Shown here: positions 1-7,572 of the stretch, one piece after another | Numbering within the stretch: position 1 is the stretch's first letter | Layout: every line of letters begins with the position of its first letter | NCBI GenBank assembly: GCA_025054955.1 | Contig: JANWZE010000005.1 | Coordinates: 1-33,731, forward strand | Direction of reading: 5' to 3' | Source of the DNA: Blastocatellia bacterium | GTDB lineage: Bacteria > Acidobacteriota > Blastocatellia > HR10 > J050 | DNA: 33,731 nt | Program-made: the position numbers and the translations under genes | The notes under the pieces: model-generated | Database searches by the model: none | What the model saw: the letters and a program-made list of their open reading frames with translations, nothing else | Told to the model about the DNA's origin: nothing

Positions 1-37
1 GCATGAACACCACCAAGAACACTCGTTCTCTCTTCAT
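1..37 (-). CDS. Partial CDS, N-terminus of an unidentified gene after DUF192
   Basis: An ATG at 37-35 is preceded at ideal spacing by AGGAGG (minus strand, about 44-49). The visible codons read MKRERVFLVVFM before the window ends. A short basic start followed by hydrophobic residues suggests a signal peptide or membrane anchor. The Shine-Dalgarno sequence overlaps the last codons of the DUF192 gene, so the two are translationally linked. A TadE/F/G-type pseudopilin or TadD would suit the position, since those Tad components are otherwise missing, but 12 residues cannot show this. Confidence 0.55.
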   Translation of the reverse strand, partial: MKRERVFLVVFM

Positions 38-39
38 GA

Positions 40-558
40 TTAACCTCCTGAACCCCTGCGGGGAAATCCGAAATCCCAAATCCGAAATTCTAAACGCTTC
101 GGATTAACGATTTCATGCTTGGGATTTCCCTCCAAGAGGGCTTCGGATTTCCCTCCAAGAGGGCTACGATCCACGGACCATAGTCCAAGGTCCACAGACA
201 ATGACTGAACAATGGAAATCTGATCGCCGACCGTCGTCTGCGTATCAGCAATGGCGCCAACAGGCAGCTCAATGACGCTTTCGGCCGATTTCACTGGAAG
301 CACAAGTCGGCCCGGCCGCAGATGCTCAACAACCTTGACGACCCGGCCTTGCCGGTCCAAAAACACAACATCAATGGGGAATCGCATGCCGAACATGTGA
401 ATGCTATTGCACGGCTTGATCCACAATCCTCGCGACGCTGATAGACCAGACCGCCCCAGCAGGCCGCGCATGCGCGCGAAGAACGTATGAGCCAGCTCCA
501 ATTGCATGGCCAGCCAACAGCCTTTTGTCTGATTGTACGCTCCCAGAGTCACGCTCAT
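40..558 (-). CDS. DUF192 family protein with repeat-encoded C-terminal tail
   Basis: This is a 172-residue protein starting at ATG 558 (MSVTLGAYNQ...). The first 125 or so residues match the DUF192 fold: an N-terminal segment with RMRGLLGR, then the hallmark CNSIHMFGMRFPIDVVFLD, then an acidic C-terminal core. DUF192 proteins are small, often exported and of unknown biochemical function. They are sometimes found beside pilus genes, and this one closes the visible tad operon. An upstream in-frame extension is open but consists of repeat sequence, so it was not used as the start. The last 40 or so residues (from about SPLGGKSEALLEGNPK) are translated from repeats A1 and B1 and are probably not part of the domain. 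The stop TAA overlaps the ribosome-binding site of the next gene. Confidence 0.8.
   Translation of the reverse strand: MSVTLGAYNQTKGCWLAMQLELAHTFFARMRGLLGRSGLSASRGLWIKPCNSIHMFGMRFPIDVVFLDRQGRVVKVVEHLRPGRLVLPVKSAESVIELPVGAIADTQTTVGDQISIVQSLSVDLGLWSVDRSPLGGKSEALLEGNPKHEIVNPKRLEFRIWDFGFPRRGSGG
53..163. repeat. Family A palindromic element, copy A1 (inside DUF192 C-terminus)
   Basis: The left cap CCCCTGCGGGG is followed by AAATCCGAAATCCC arms, a degenerate centre (AAACGCTTCGG), and two successive right caps of the form CCCTCCAAGAGGG. The copy lies inside the coding sequence, encodes the protein's C-terminal tail, and leaves the frame open. Confidence 0.85.
168..202. repeat. Family B repeat fragment, copy B1
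   Basis: The segment reads CCACGGACCATAGTCCAAGG and continues GTCCACAGAC. It resembles the GGACC/GGTCC-rich half of copies B2 and B4. It abuts element A1 within the DUF192 coding region. Confidence 0.45.
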
Positions 559-563
559 CGCCC

Positions 564-669
564 CTGCGGCCTCTGCGGGGAAATCCGTGATCCGTGATTC
601 GTGATCCGTGATTGAACTTGCGAGCCACGAGCCACGGTCCACGGACTGGCGGATTTCCCTCGAAGAGGG
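564..669. repeat. Composite repeat A2/B2 between tadC and DUF192
   Basis: A family A left cap (CTCTGCGGGG with AAATCC) and right cap (CCCTCGAAGAGGG) flank a family B interior, about 586-647. The interior is built from repeated GTGATCCGTGATTCGTGATC words and a CCACGAGCCACGGTCCACGG block. It begins 6 nt after the tadC stop and ends 5 nt before the DUF192 start. It looks like one repeat family nested in another. Confidence 0.75.
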
Positions 670-675
670 CTATCG

Positions 676-1635
676 TTATCGCCCGCCCGACAAGGTTGGC
701 TGCAAGACCTCCATGACCTGGATCACGCCGGGCCCCAGCAACACAATCAAGATCGTGGGAAAGATGAAGAAGACCAGCGGGAAGACCAGTTTAATGGTGG
801 TTTGCGCGGCGGCTTCCTCAGCCCGTTGTCGCCGCTTCGTTCGCAGCGTATCGGAAAAGACGCGCAAGGCGCGCGCAATACTGGTGCCGAACTTGTCCGT
901 TTGAATGAGCATCGCCGTGAACGATTTCAAATCCTTGACGCCTGAGCGAAGCCCGAGATTGCGCAATGCGTCTTCGCGCGTTTTGCCAGTGCGCATCTCC
1001 AATCCGGTCAGCTCAAACTCGCGCGCCAAATCCTTATGCACATTGCTCAATTCCGAGGCCACGCGCGCCAACGCGGCATTCAAGCTCAAGCCGGCTTCCA
1101 CACAGGAGACCATCAAATCCAAGGCATCGGCCAGCCCGTTGCGAATCGCCAACTGACGACTCTTGATTTTTGCGCTCAGCAGAAACTGAGGGCCGACTAG
1201 CCCGATGATGGCCAGCAAGGGCAAAAATGGACCGGAACGAAGCACCGACATATCCATCAAGCTCATGGCCAGCGCAGCAAACAGCGGCAGGGCTAATGCC
1301 AAAAAGAAACGGACGCCGGTAAACGTGATGGCGGCATTCTCTTGGTAGTAGCCGGCCATGATCATTCTGCGCCGTAGCGTGTTTTCCGCTGGCGAGGCTT
1401 TCTGACCTAACAACCGTCCTAACGGCTGCAAGACATGGACCACCAGAATGTCAATCGGGTCGCGGAATTGAGTTTCCGGCTGGCGCAGGTCGCTCGCTTT
1501 GTCCGGACCGTACGCGCGGATGCGTGACAATCGCTCGAAGACGACCTGGCGCGTCTGCGCTGAAACGATCGAGAAGACGGCAAGAACCAGCAATGCCGCG
1601 GCGAGGAATGCTGCCAATGTAATCAAGTAAACCAT
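676..1635 (-). CDS. tadC: TadC-like type II/Tad secretion F-domain membrane protein
   Basis: This is a 319-residue inner-membrane protein of the GspF family. TadB and TadC form the Tad platform that works with the TadA ATPase to polymerise Flp pilin. An N-terminal membrane segment is followed by two central ones. The cytoplasmic four-helix GspF domain starts near residue 160 (LADALDLMVSCVEAGLSLNA) and includes LRSGVKDLKSFTAMLIQTDK. A final hydrophobic hairpin (VFPLVFFIFPTILIVLLG) follows. ATG 1635 was chosen because GGGAGG lies 4 nt upstream; a TTG at 1647 is the alternative. It is the downstream partner of tadB, separated by element A3. The length and order fit tadC. Confidence 0.9.
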   Translation of the reverse strand: MVYLITLAAFLAAALLVLAVFSIVSAQTRQVVFERLSRIRAYGPDKASDLRQPETQFRDPIDILVVHVLQPLGRLLGQKASPAENTLRRRMIMAGYYQENAAITFTGVRFFLALALPLFAALAMSLMDMSVLRSGPFLPLLAIIGLVGPQFLLSAKIKSRQLAIRNGLADALDLMVSCVEAGLSLNAALARVASELSNVHKDLAREFELTGLEMRTGKTREDALRNLGLRSGVKDLKSFTAMLIQTDKFGTSIARALRVFSDTLRTKRRQRAEEAAAQTTIKLVFPLVFFIFPTILIVLLGPGVIQVMEVLQPTLSGGR

Positions 1636-1647
1636 AGTTCCTCCCAA

Positions 1648-1736
1648 CCCTCTTCGAGGGAAATCCGAAACCCCAAATCCAAAATCCGAAACGTTTGCGA
1701 TTTCGGATTTCGTGTTTCGGATTTCCCTCGAAGGGG
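1648..1736. repeat. Family A palindromic element, copy A3 (tadB-tadC gap)
   Basis: The cap CCCTCTTCGAGGG on the left and CCCTCGAAGGGG on the right enclose AAATCCGAAACCCC arms and a centre AAACGTTTGCG. It fills the gap between tadB (stop at 1745) and tadC (start at 1635), leaving 8 and 12 nt on either side. RNA from either strand could fold as a long hairpin. Confidence 0.9.
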
Positions 1737-1744
1737 CTTTGCCA

Positions 1745-2707
1745 CTAAACTTTAATCCTGACGATCTTGCGGATGACCAACACGCCTAACGCCTCACTAA
1801 TCAGGCCGGCGATCAGCATCATCTTGCCCATGGGATGCGTAAACAGCACGCTGATGTAGTCAGGATTGACAATGTAGATGTAGACCATCAGCCCAAACGG
1901 AATCAACCCGATCACCCAGCCCGTCAATCGCCCTTGCGCTGTGTAGACACGCACTTGACCCAAGATCTTGAATCGTTCACGAATGACGTCAGCGATGTTC
2001 TCTAGAATCTCGGCCAGGTTGCCGCCCGTCTCGCGCTGAATCAAGATGGCGGTCACAGCGAGTTTCAAATCCAGTATAGGAATTCGCTCGGTTAAATGCT
2101 CCAGCGAAGCTTTCAAGCTCATGCCCAGATTGGTCTCTTCCGACGTTCGACGAAATTCCTTCGCAATGGGGTCTGGCATCTCTGTCGCAACGGTTTGCAG
2201 GGCGCTGGTGAAGGCATGCCCAGCGCGCAAGGCGCGCGTGACCAGATCGAGCGCATCGGGCAACTGCTCAAGAAACAAGGCCAGCCGCTTCTTGCGCATC
2301 TGAAGCAGATACAATATCGGCACGGTCGAGGCGATGGCGCCGATGACGAACGCAACCAGTGCCGAACCGCGAATATACCAGAGGAAGATCCCTGTGAACG
2401 CCGACAATACAATACACAGAAGGATCACCTGCATCGGCCGCATGTTGACATCAGCCTGCTCGATTAACTGATAGAGCCGGTTGCCCAGACTCGATTTGAG
2501 AACGAACCGATTGAAGCTCGATAGTTGCGAGGCGATGTCTTCGCGCAGAATTTGTAATTCTTCGCTTTTTTGACCGACCTCCGAGCGCAACAGGCTCTCC
2601 AATCGTTCATCCACCTTTTCGGCCATCTCCTGCTGCTCTTTATAAAAGAACATGTAGATGCCGATGGCGAATAAGACGAAAGTAATGAACACCAGTAATG
2701 CAATCAT
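1745..2707 (-). CDS. tadB: TadB-like type II/Tad secretion F-domain membrane protein
   Basis: This is a 320-residue protein starting at ATG 2707 with GGAGG 5 nt upstream. Residues 1-20 form a membrane helix (MIALLVFITFVLFAIGIYMF). A charged coiled segment, two central membrane helices, a GspF domain from about residue 148 (LPDALDLVTRALRAGHAFTS) and a pair of C-terminal helices follow. RETGGNLAEILENIADVIRE is the conserved second part of the F domain. Tad loci encode TadB and TadC as adjacent paralogues that form the inner-membrane platform with the TadA ATPase. The 142-residue gene of unknown function precedes it, separated by element A4. This is the expected tadA-tadB-tadC order with one extra gene inserted. 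Confidence 0.9.
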   Translation of the reverse strand: MIALLVFITFVLFAIGIYMFFYKEQQEMAEKVDERLESLLRSEVGQKSEELQILREDIASQLSSFNRFVLKSSLGNRLYQLIEQADVNMRPMQVILLCIVLSAFTGIFLWYIRGSALVAFVIGAIASTVPILYLLQMRKKRLALFLEQLPDALDLVTRALRAGHAFTSALQTVATEMPDPIAKEFRRTSEETNLGMSLKASLEHLTERIPILDLKLAVTAILIQRETGGNLAEILENIADVIRERFKILGQVRVYTAQGRLTGWVIGLIPFGLMVYIYIVNPDYISVLFTHPMGKMMLIAGLISEALGVLVIRKIVRIKV

Positions 2708-2720
2708 GATGCCTCCATAA

Positions 2721-2809
2721 CCCCTGCGGGCAAATCCGAAGCACGAAACCCGAAGTCCCAAACGTTTTGGATTTCGGATTTGGGACTGGTGGATTTTCCT
2801 CGAAGAGGG
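2721..2809. repeat. Family A palindromic element, copy A4
   Basis: The left cap is CCCCTGCGGG and the right cap CCTCGAAGAGGG, with AAATCCGAAGCACG arms and an AAACGTTTTGG centre. It starts 1 nt after the stop of the 142-residue gene and ends 13 nt before the tadB start, just outside the tadB ribosome-binding site. Confidence 0.9.
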
Positions 2810-2810
2810 A

Positions 2811-3239
2811 TCACAGCATATCTCCGCTGATGCCTAATTCCCGTTGAACCAGCTCGCGCAGGTAGGCGACCTTCTCTTCGGGACTCGTTTCGACTTCGAT
2901 GATCTTGGGCTTCTCACCCAGCTCCAACGTCACGACGTACTTGCTGACAACGATGCGGTCGTTATCCGAAAACCCTTTGAGAATGTCGCACACTTCCTTA
3001 GCGCCCAACCCTGTGCCCGTAGCGGCTTGTGGCGAGAGTCGAGCGTTGATGGACTGAGAAAAGGCCTTCTGGTTTTTCAGGATGAACGACTCGTAGAGTT
3101 TGATTTCTGACTCGGTGCCGAAGTTCCCGTCAAACTCCCGCAGGTCCTTCTTGGCTTGGTCCAAGTCACCATGAAGTAGAAAATAAAGACTGTGGAGTTT
3201 CATTGTTCCATTGCTTTTGTTCTGCGATCCGTTCGTCAT
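2811..3239 (-). CDS. Hypothetical protein inside the tad operon
   Basis: This is a 142-residue soluble protein that I do not recognise. ATG 3239 was chosen because AGAGGAAGGA lies upstream; a TTG at 3299 would add 20 residues and overlap tadA. The N-terminus is rich in Asn, Ser and Lys. A helical stretch follows (GDLDQAKKDLREFDGNFGTE), then a more hydrophobic half with DNDRIVVSKYVVTLELGEKP and a terminal helix. No signal peptide, membrane segment or cysteine cluster is evident. It lies 46 nt after tadA and upstream of tadB, so it is probably co-expressed with the ATPase and platform proteins. A cytoplasmic accessory role in pilus assembly is inference from position only. Confidence 0.7.
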   Translation of the reverse strand: MTNGSQNKSNGTMKLHSLYFLLHGDLDQAKKDLREFDGNFGTESEIKLYESFILKNQKAFSQSINARLSPQAATGTGLGAKEVCDILKGFSDNDRIVVSKYVVTLELGEKPKIIEVETSPEEKVAYLRELVQRELGISGDML

Positions 3240-3285
3240 TGCCTTGTATCCTTCCTCTTTGAACTGTTGTTCTTCGTCACTGTTT

Positions 3286-4656
3286 TCATCTCGGCTCAAA
3301 AATCGAGCTGTTCAAATTGTAGCCATAGCGGCGCAATCGCTCGGCAAACTTGGGCCGAATCCCCGTCGGCTTATGCGTACCCATGACGCGCCCGTTGGCG
3401 TCAACGCCAGTTCGCTCGAAAACGAAGATGTCTTGCATTGTCACCGTCTCTCCTTCCATGCCGGTGATTTCGGTCACATGAGTGACCTTGCGGCTGCCAT
3501 CGCTGAGGCGACCGGCCTGCACGATCAAGTGAATGGCTGAGGCAATTTGCTGACGCATGGCTTTATCCGATAGATTCAGTCCACCCATGCTGATCATCGT
3601 CTCCAGTCGGGCCAAAGCGTCGCGCGGCGAGTTGGCGTGGATCGTGGTCAAGCTGCCATCGTGACCGGTATTCATCGCCTGCAACATATCAATCGCCTCA
3701 TCACTGCGGCACTCACCGACCACGATGCGATCCGGGCGCATACGCAAACAGTTGCGCACCAAATCACGGGCGCTCACTTCGCCGCGGCCTTCAATATTCG
3801 GGGGGCGGGTCTCCAGTCGAACGACGTGCTCTTGTTGCAGTTGCAACTCGGCTGAGTCTTCGATGGTGATGATTCGCTCATCTGAGGGGATGTAGGATGA
3901 GAGTACATTCAGCAGCGTCGTTTTACCGGCGCCCGTGCCCCCCGAAATCAAGATATTCAGTCGCGCTCGCACGCACCCCTCCAGGACAAATGCGATGCCT
4001 GGCGTGAGCGTGCCATAGCGGATTAGCTCGTCCATGGCAATCTTGATGGTGCCAAAGCGTCGAATCGAAAGCGCCGGCCCATCAATGGCCAGCGGCGGAA
4101 TAATGGCGTTCACACGTGAGCCATCGGGCAACCGCGCGTCCACCATCGGCGAAGATTCGTCAATGCGGCGCCCAACCCGTGACACGATTCGATCAATGAT
4201 TTGTAACAAGTGCTCGTCATCTTTGAAAATGACATCGGTCTTCTCCAATTTGCCGCGTCGCTCAACAAAGACCTGTTTGTGACCATTCACCAAAATATCG
4301 GAGATCGTCGGGTCGTTCAGCAGGGGCTCCAGCGGGCCTAATCCGAACAGCTCGTCGCGCACTTCGCCTACCAGCCGCTCGCGCTCGACCACGCTGAGCG
4401 GAATCCCTTCCTGTAAGATCATGTCCTCGGCGATGCGGGTGATTTCATCCTTGAGCACCGCCGGTTGAATTTTGTCCAGGCGCGTCAGGTCCAGGCGCGA
4501 AATCAAATTGCGGTGAATATGCGACTTCAAACTTTGATAATCATCGCGATTGACATGGCGACCGCCATCACCACCGGTTGCCGCGCCGCCTGCGCCTGAC
4601 GAAAACACCGGTCGTTTGACGTTCCCCTGAAGTCGCTCTTTCAACGAACCGCTCAT
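3286..4656 (-). CDS. tadA: TadA/CpaF secretion ATPase
   Basis: This is a 456-residue hexameric ATPase of the type II/IV secretion family that powers Flp pilus assembly at the cytoplasmic face. The N-terminal 70 residues are variable. The domain from about 100 ([20 protein letters not shown]) is typical of CpaF. Visible motifs are Walker [10 protein letters not shown] at 239-247, the Asp box [11 protein letters not shown] near 261-271, Walker B RIVVGECR near 310, and the His box [17 protein letters not shown] near 331-347. The start is ATG 4656 with GAGGG 4 nt upstream. It is preceded by tadZ with element A5 between them. Length and motifs are canonical. Confidence 0.96.
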   Translation of the reverse strand: MSGSLKERLQGNVKRPVFSSGAGGAATGGDGGRHVNRDDYQSLKSHIHRNLISRLDLTRLDKIQPAVLKDEITRIAEDMILQEGIPLSVVERERLVGEVRDELFGLGPLEPLLNDPTISDILVNGHKQVFVERRGKLEKTDVIFKDDEHLLQIIDRIVSRVGRRIDESSPMVDARLPDGSRVNAIIPPLAIDGPALSIRRFGTIKIAMDELIRYGTLTPGIAFVLEGCVRARLNILISGGTGAGKTTLLNVLSSYIPSDERIITIEDSAELQLQQEHVVRLETRPPNIEGRGEVSARDLVRNCLRMRPDRIVVGECRSDEAIDMLQAMNTGHDGSLTTIHANSPRDALARLETMISMGGLNLSDKAMRQQIASAIHLIVQAGRLSDGSRKVTHVTEITGMEGETVTMQDIFVFERTGVDANGRVMGTHKPTGIRPKFAERLRRYGYNLNSSIFEPR

Positions 4657-4669
4657 AATCCCTCACTAA

Positions 4670-4737
4670 CCCTCTTCGAGGGAAATCCGAAATCCCAAAT
4701 CCGAAACGTTTGGGATTTCGAATTTCGTGCTTCGGAT
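4670..4737. repeat. Family A palindromic element, copy A5, one cap missing
   Basis: The copy has a CCCTCTTCGAGGG cap, AAATCCGAAATCCC arm, AAACGTTTGGG centre and return arm, but lacks the second cap. The return arm ends at CTTCGGATTT, where the tadZ stop codon (TAA on the minus strand) begins. The element therefore abuts or slightly overlaps the stop codon and ends 13 nt before the tadA start. Confidence 0.88.
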
Positions 4738-5946
4738 TTACTCATTGGGGTTCCCCAGCACGCCGCCGAACAGATTAAAGCCCCATTTCTTGGGTTTGGC
4801 ATGGGCAGCCTCACGGCTCCGCCCGGTAAACTGACCAGCGAGATCAGAAAACTGCTTCACCAGCGGCGACTTCGGCTGCGAGACGACGAGCGGATGCCCC
4901 ATATTGATGGACGACAAGACCGAGCGGTGATCCTCGGCTAACACCGTTTCGATCTTCATCCCAAAGACCTCCTGCACTTTTTCAATCGGCACACCGTCGC
5001 GCTTGTCATAGCAGTTGACCACAACCTTGATCTTCTCTTCTGGAAACCCCATTTTGCGGAATACGTCCAGCACGCGCTTGGTGCAATAGACGGATGGCAC
5101 GTCAACGAGCGACACCAACAGGATCGTATCGGCCAGATCGAGCACCGTGACCGTGTTGACATCCAATGTGTGCTGACAGTCAACGACAACGTACGTGAAC
5201 TGACTCCGGAGCATGGTCACAATCCGTTGAACGTGAGCCGGCTGAACGTCGTCAGCCTCTTCTACGCGCAACGGAGCCGGCAAACAATAGAGGTTATCGC
5301 CGGTCCGCATGAGAAAGCTCTTGAGCAATTGCGCATCCAAGCGATCCTGGTTGCGCACAACGTCGGCGATGGTGTATTCCGGGTCTAGCCCAAAAAAGAG
5401 CGGCATCGCGCCGTACTGCAAATTGAGGTCCACCAACACGGTATTTTCCCGCGTCAGCCGCGCCATCTGCGACGCCAGGTTGACGGCCATCGTCGTCACA
5501 CCGGTGCCGCCACGGCTGCTGTAAATCGCAAAGACCCGCCCGGTGAGCACCTCCGACTCACTGCGGCTACGCATGGCGTCTATTTTGGTCAGTACTTCCT
5601 CGATCTCTTCCAGCTTCAATGGCTGTGGCAGAAAATCGGTTGCGCCTGAACGGTACGATTTGACGATCACGGACGAAGGGATATTCCCGCCTGTGCAGAT
5701 AACGGCTGTCGAAGGATGCTCCTCGCTGATTTGCCGGACCAAATCCAAGGCTTGATCGCTGTCTCCGTTAATGATGATCAGTGCGCTTTGCGGGTGAAAC
5801 TCTTCGACTAGCTCCGCGCCACGAGCCAGTTCAGAGCTCTCAGCGACCACGTGCACCTTGCCTGTCGAAAGCAGTTGCACACGGGCTTGGGCGCGTTCCT
5901 GGGGGTCCTTCCCCATGATGACGAACGATATGGGTGATGTCAGCAT
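4738..5946 (-). CDS. tadZ: TadZ/CpaE-like pilus localisation ATPase homologue
   Basis: This is a 402-residue protein with the two-part layout of CpaE/TadZ. An N-terminal receiver-like domain (about 1-120, SFVIMGKDPQERAQARVQLL) is joined to a MinD/ParA-like domain beginning at RVFAIYSSRGGTGVTTMAVN. TadZ proteins recruit the pilus machinery to a cell pole or focus. The P-loop is degenerate: SRGGTGVTT in place of KGGVGKTT lacks both conserved lysines, so ATP hydrolysis may be weak or absent. The C-terminus has Arg/Lys-rich and Phe/Gly-rich stretches. It lies downstream of the secretin gene, separated by a long hairpin, and upstream of tadA. The start at 5946 has GGGAGGG upstream. Confidence 0.9.
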   Translation of the reverse strand: MLTSPISFVIMGKDPQERAQARVQLLSTGKVHVVAESSELARGAELVEEFHPQSALIIINGDSDQALDLVRQISEEHPSTAVICTGGNIPSSVIVKSYRSGATDFLPQPLKLEEIEEVLTKIDAMRSRSESEVLTGRVFAIYSSRGGTGVTTMAVNLASQMARLTRENTVLVDLNLQYGAMPLFFGLDPEYTIADVVRNQDRLDAQLLKSFLMRTGDNLYCLPAPLRVEEADDVQPAHVQRIVTMLRSQFTYVVVDCQHTLDVNTVTVLDLADTILLVSLVDVPSVYCTKRVLDVFRKMGFPEEKIKVVVNCYDKRDGVPIEKVQEVFGMKIETVLAEDHRSVLSSINMGHPLVVSQPKSPLVKQFSDLAGQFTGRSREAAHAKPKKWGFNLFGGVLGNPNE

Positions 5947-5962
5947 GTTCCCTCCCTCAAAT

Positions 5963-6053
5963 CCTATGTGAGCACGTCAACGGAAAAAGGCCATCCTCGC
6001 CGCGCCCGAGGCTGTCTCCTTTTTCCGTTCTCGTTGACGTGTTGGCGCATAGG
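5963..6053. repeat. Long imperfect inverted repeat between secretin gene and tadZ
   Basis: The left arm CCTATG...GCACGTCAACG...GAAAAAGG pairs with the right arm CCTTTTTCCG...CGTTGACGTG...CATAGG around a GC-rich loop (CCATCCTCGCCGCGCCCGAGG). The arms are about 30-36 nt with small bulges. It lies 18 nt after the secretin stop and 16 nt before the tadZ start, where neighbouring junctions carry family A elements. The sequence is unrelated to family A. On the minus strand no U-run follows, so it is more likely a processing or stability hairpin than an intrinsic terminator. Confidence 0.75.
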
Positions 6054-6071
6054 TTTTTGCTTTCTTGTTTC

Positions 6072-7475
6072 TCATCGCTTCGGCGTGGCCGCCGGAATCT
6101 GATGACCAAACGAACCTTCCAGCCCCTGCGACGGTCGGGACTCGACGCCGGGCAACGGCGGAACCTCCGTCGGCTCCAGCGGCTTGACCAATCGTGGGGT
6201 GCACAAAAAGACCAACTCCGTCTCGTTTTTGAGATAAGACGAACTCTTAAACAACGAGCCAATGATCGGAATGTCGCCCAGCATGGGCACTTTGGAATCA
6301 ATCTTGGTCAGGTCGTTGGAGAGCAAACCGGCCAGCGCGAAGCTCTGGCCATCAGCCAATTCGATCGTCGTCGCAGCCTTGCGCACGATTAGCGCGGGGA
6401 TGCGAAAGCCCTCCAGTTGAAGCGCATTGACAAAATCGAGTTGACTGACTTCCGGAGCAAGCTGCAGGCGAATGCGATTGCCATCCACGATGGAAGGTGT
6501 GAAGCCCAATCGCACGCCAAATTCACGAAATTGAATGGCCACAGAGATGCCATTGGGTGTCGGCGTCACCACCGGATAAGGAAACTCGCCGCCGGCCAGG
6601 AAGCTGGCCTTCTCGCCGTTGACGGCGATGATGTTGGGCTCGGCCAGCGAACGAAACGCATTGCGCTGCTGTAAGGCGCGGATGATTGAGCCGACATTGG
6701 CAGCCGGATTGAAAATGCCCAGATTGACTGCATCCGACAATCCCAGGAATGGAAAACCGGATGGCAAAATGCCACTGGGCGAGTGAAATTGATTGGTACC
6801 CAAGTAACCGGGAAACCGCGGGTCAAAGAAACCATAGGACGCGCCCAGCTCACGCAACGCTCGCTTGTTCACCTCAGCCACACGAACCTGCAACAGAATC
6901 TGCGCCGGCTGGCCGCTGATGGCCACCTGTGTCAAATTGACCGGCTTCAGCCCGGAGGCTTCAAACAACGGCATCGCCGACTCAATGATCTTCGGCGAAC
7001 TGACCACGCCCGACAATACAATGCGATCACCGACTTGCTCGACCTTGATCTGCTCGTCCGGATACAAATTGCTCAGTTGCGCAACAATGGGTCGAATATC
7101 CGATTGAACGCGAACCGTCAGCGTCACAGGCTCCTCGGTATCCGGCGCATTGTTACTCCACACCACAACACTGGTCGTGCCGATTCCCTTGCCGTTGATC
7201 ACCACCTGATGGGTTGAGGCCACCACTGCCTCGGCAACCTTCGGCTCAGCAAACGAGACGCGGGACAGCGTCTGATCGAACTGAACGGTGACCGATTGAT
7301 TCACATACACATTGAGATTGATCGCGCGACCACGAGACTTGGCAAAGCTGACAAAGAGCGTGGCTGCGTCAGCCTCTGCCGACTGTGGTCGTAGGCTCGC
7401 ACTGCCGATCACGCTCAGCGTTACCAGCATCGAGAGAAGGCATTTGGTACTGAAGAATCCAGATGATTTCCACAT
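6072..7475 (-). CDS. cpaC: Tad pilus secretin (CpaC/RcpA family)
   Basis: This is a 467-residue outer-membrane secretin that forms the channel for the Flp pilus. A signal peptide (SMLVTLSVIGSASLRPQSAEADA) is followed by a pilus-assembly N-terminal domain (INLNVYVNQSVTVQFDQTLS), then a BON-like segment near YPDEQIKVEQVGDRIVLSGV. The secretin core includes VAEVNKRALRELGASYGF, GEFPYPV and TTIELADGQSFALAGLL. The last strand is ETELVFLCTPRLV. There are two in-frame ATGs, 7481 and 7475; 7475 places AGGAG 8 nt upstream and is preferred. It lies between cpaB and tadZ, as in other Tad operons. The upstream in-frame extension is repeat sequence. Confidence 0.93.
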   Translation of the reverse strand: MWKSSGFFSTKCLLSMLVTLSVIGSASLRPQSAEADAATLFVSFAKSRGRAINLNVYVNQSVTVQFDQTLSRVSFAEPKVAEAVVASTHQVVINGKGIGTTSVVVWSNNAPDTEEPVTLTVRVQSDIRPIVAQLSNLYPDEQIKVEQVGDRIVLSGVVSSPKIIESAMPLFEASGLKPVNLTQVAISGQPAQILLQVRVAEVNKRALRELGASYGFFDPRFPGYLGTNQFHSPSGILPSGFPFLGLSDAVNLGIFNPAANVGSIIRALQQRNAFRSLAEPNIIAVNGEKASFLAGGEFPYPVVTPTPNGISVAIQFREFGVRLGFTPSIVDGNRIRLQLAPEVSQLDFVNALQLEGFRIPALIVRKAATTIELADGQSFALAGLLSNDLTKIDSKVPMLGDIPIIGSLFKSSSYLKNETELVFLCTPRLVKPLEPTEVPPLPGVESRPSQGLEGSFGHQIPAATPKR

Positions 7476-7484
7476 ACGCATCAC

Positions 7485-7570
7485 TCCTGCGGAGAAATCC
7501 CAAGCGCGAAATCCGAAAACGTTTGGGATTTCGGATTTCCCTCGAAGAGGGCTGTTTCCCTCGAAGAGGG
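7485..7570. repeat. Family A palindromic element, copy A6 (cpaB-secretin gap)
   Basis: The left cap is a variant (TCCTGCGGAG), the centre GAAAACGTTTGGG, and the right side carries two CCCTCGAAGAGGG caps in tandem. It begins 2 nt after the cpaB stop and ends 9 nt before the secretin start. The left cap's GGAG (AGGAG on the minus strand is just outside) sits against the secretin ribosome-binding site. Confidence 0.87.
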
Positions 7571-7572
7571 CT

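Noticed and set aside
5963-6053. Intrinsic terminator on the minus strand
   Set aside because: The T-run lies on the plus-strand side, where no gene is transcribed toward it.
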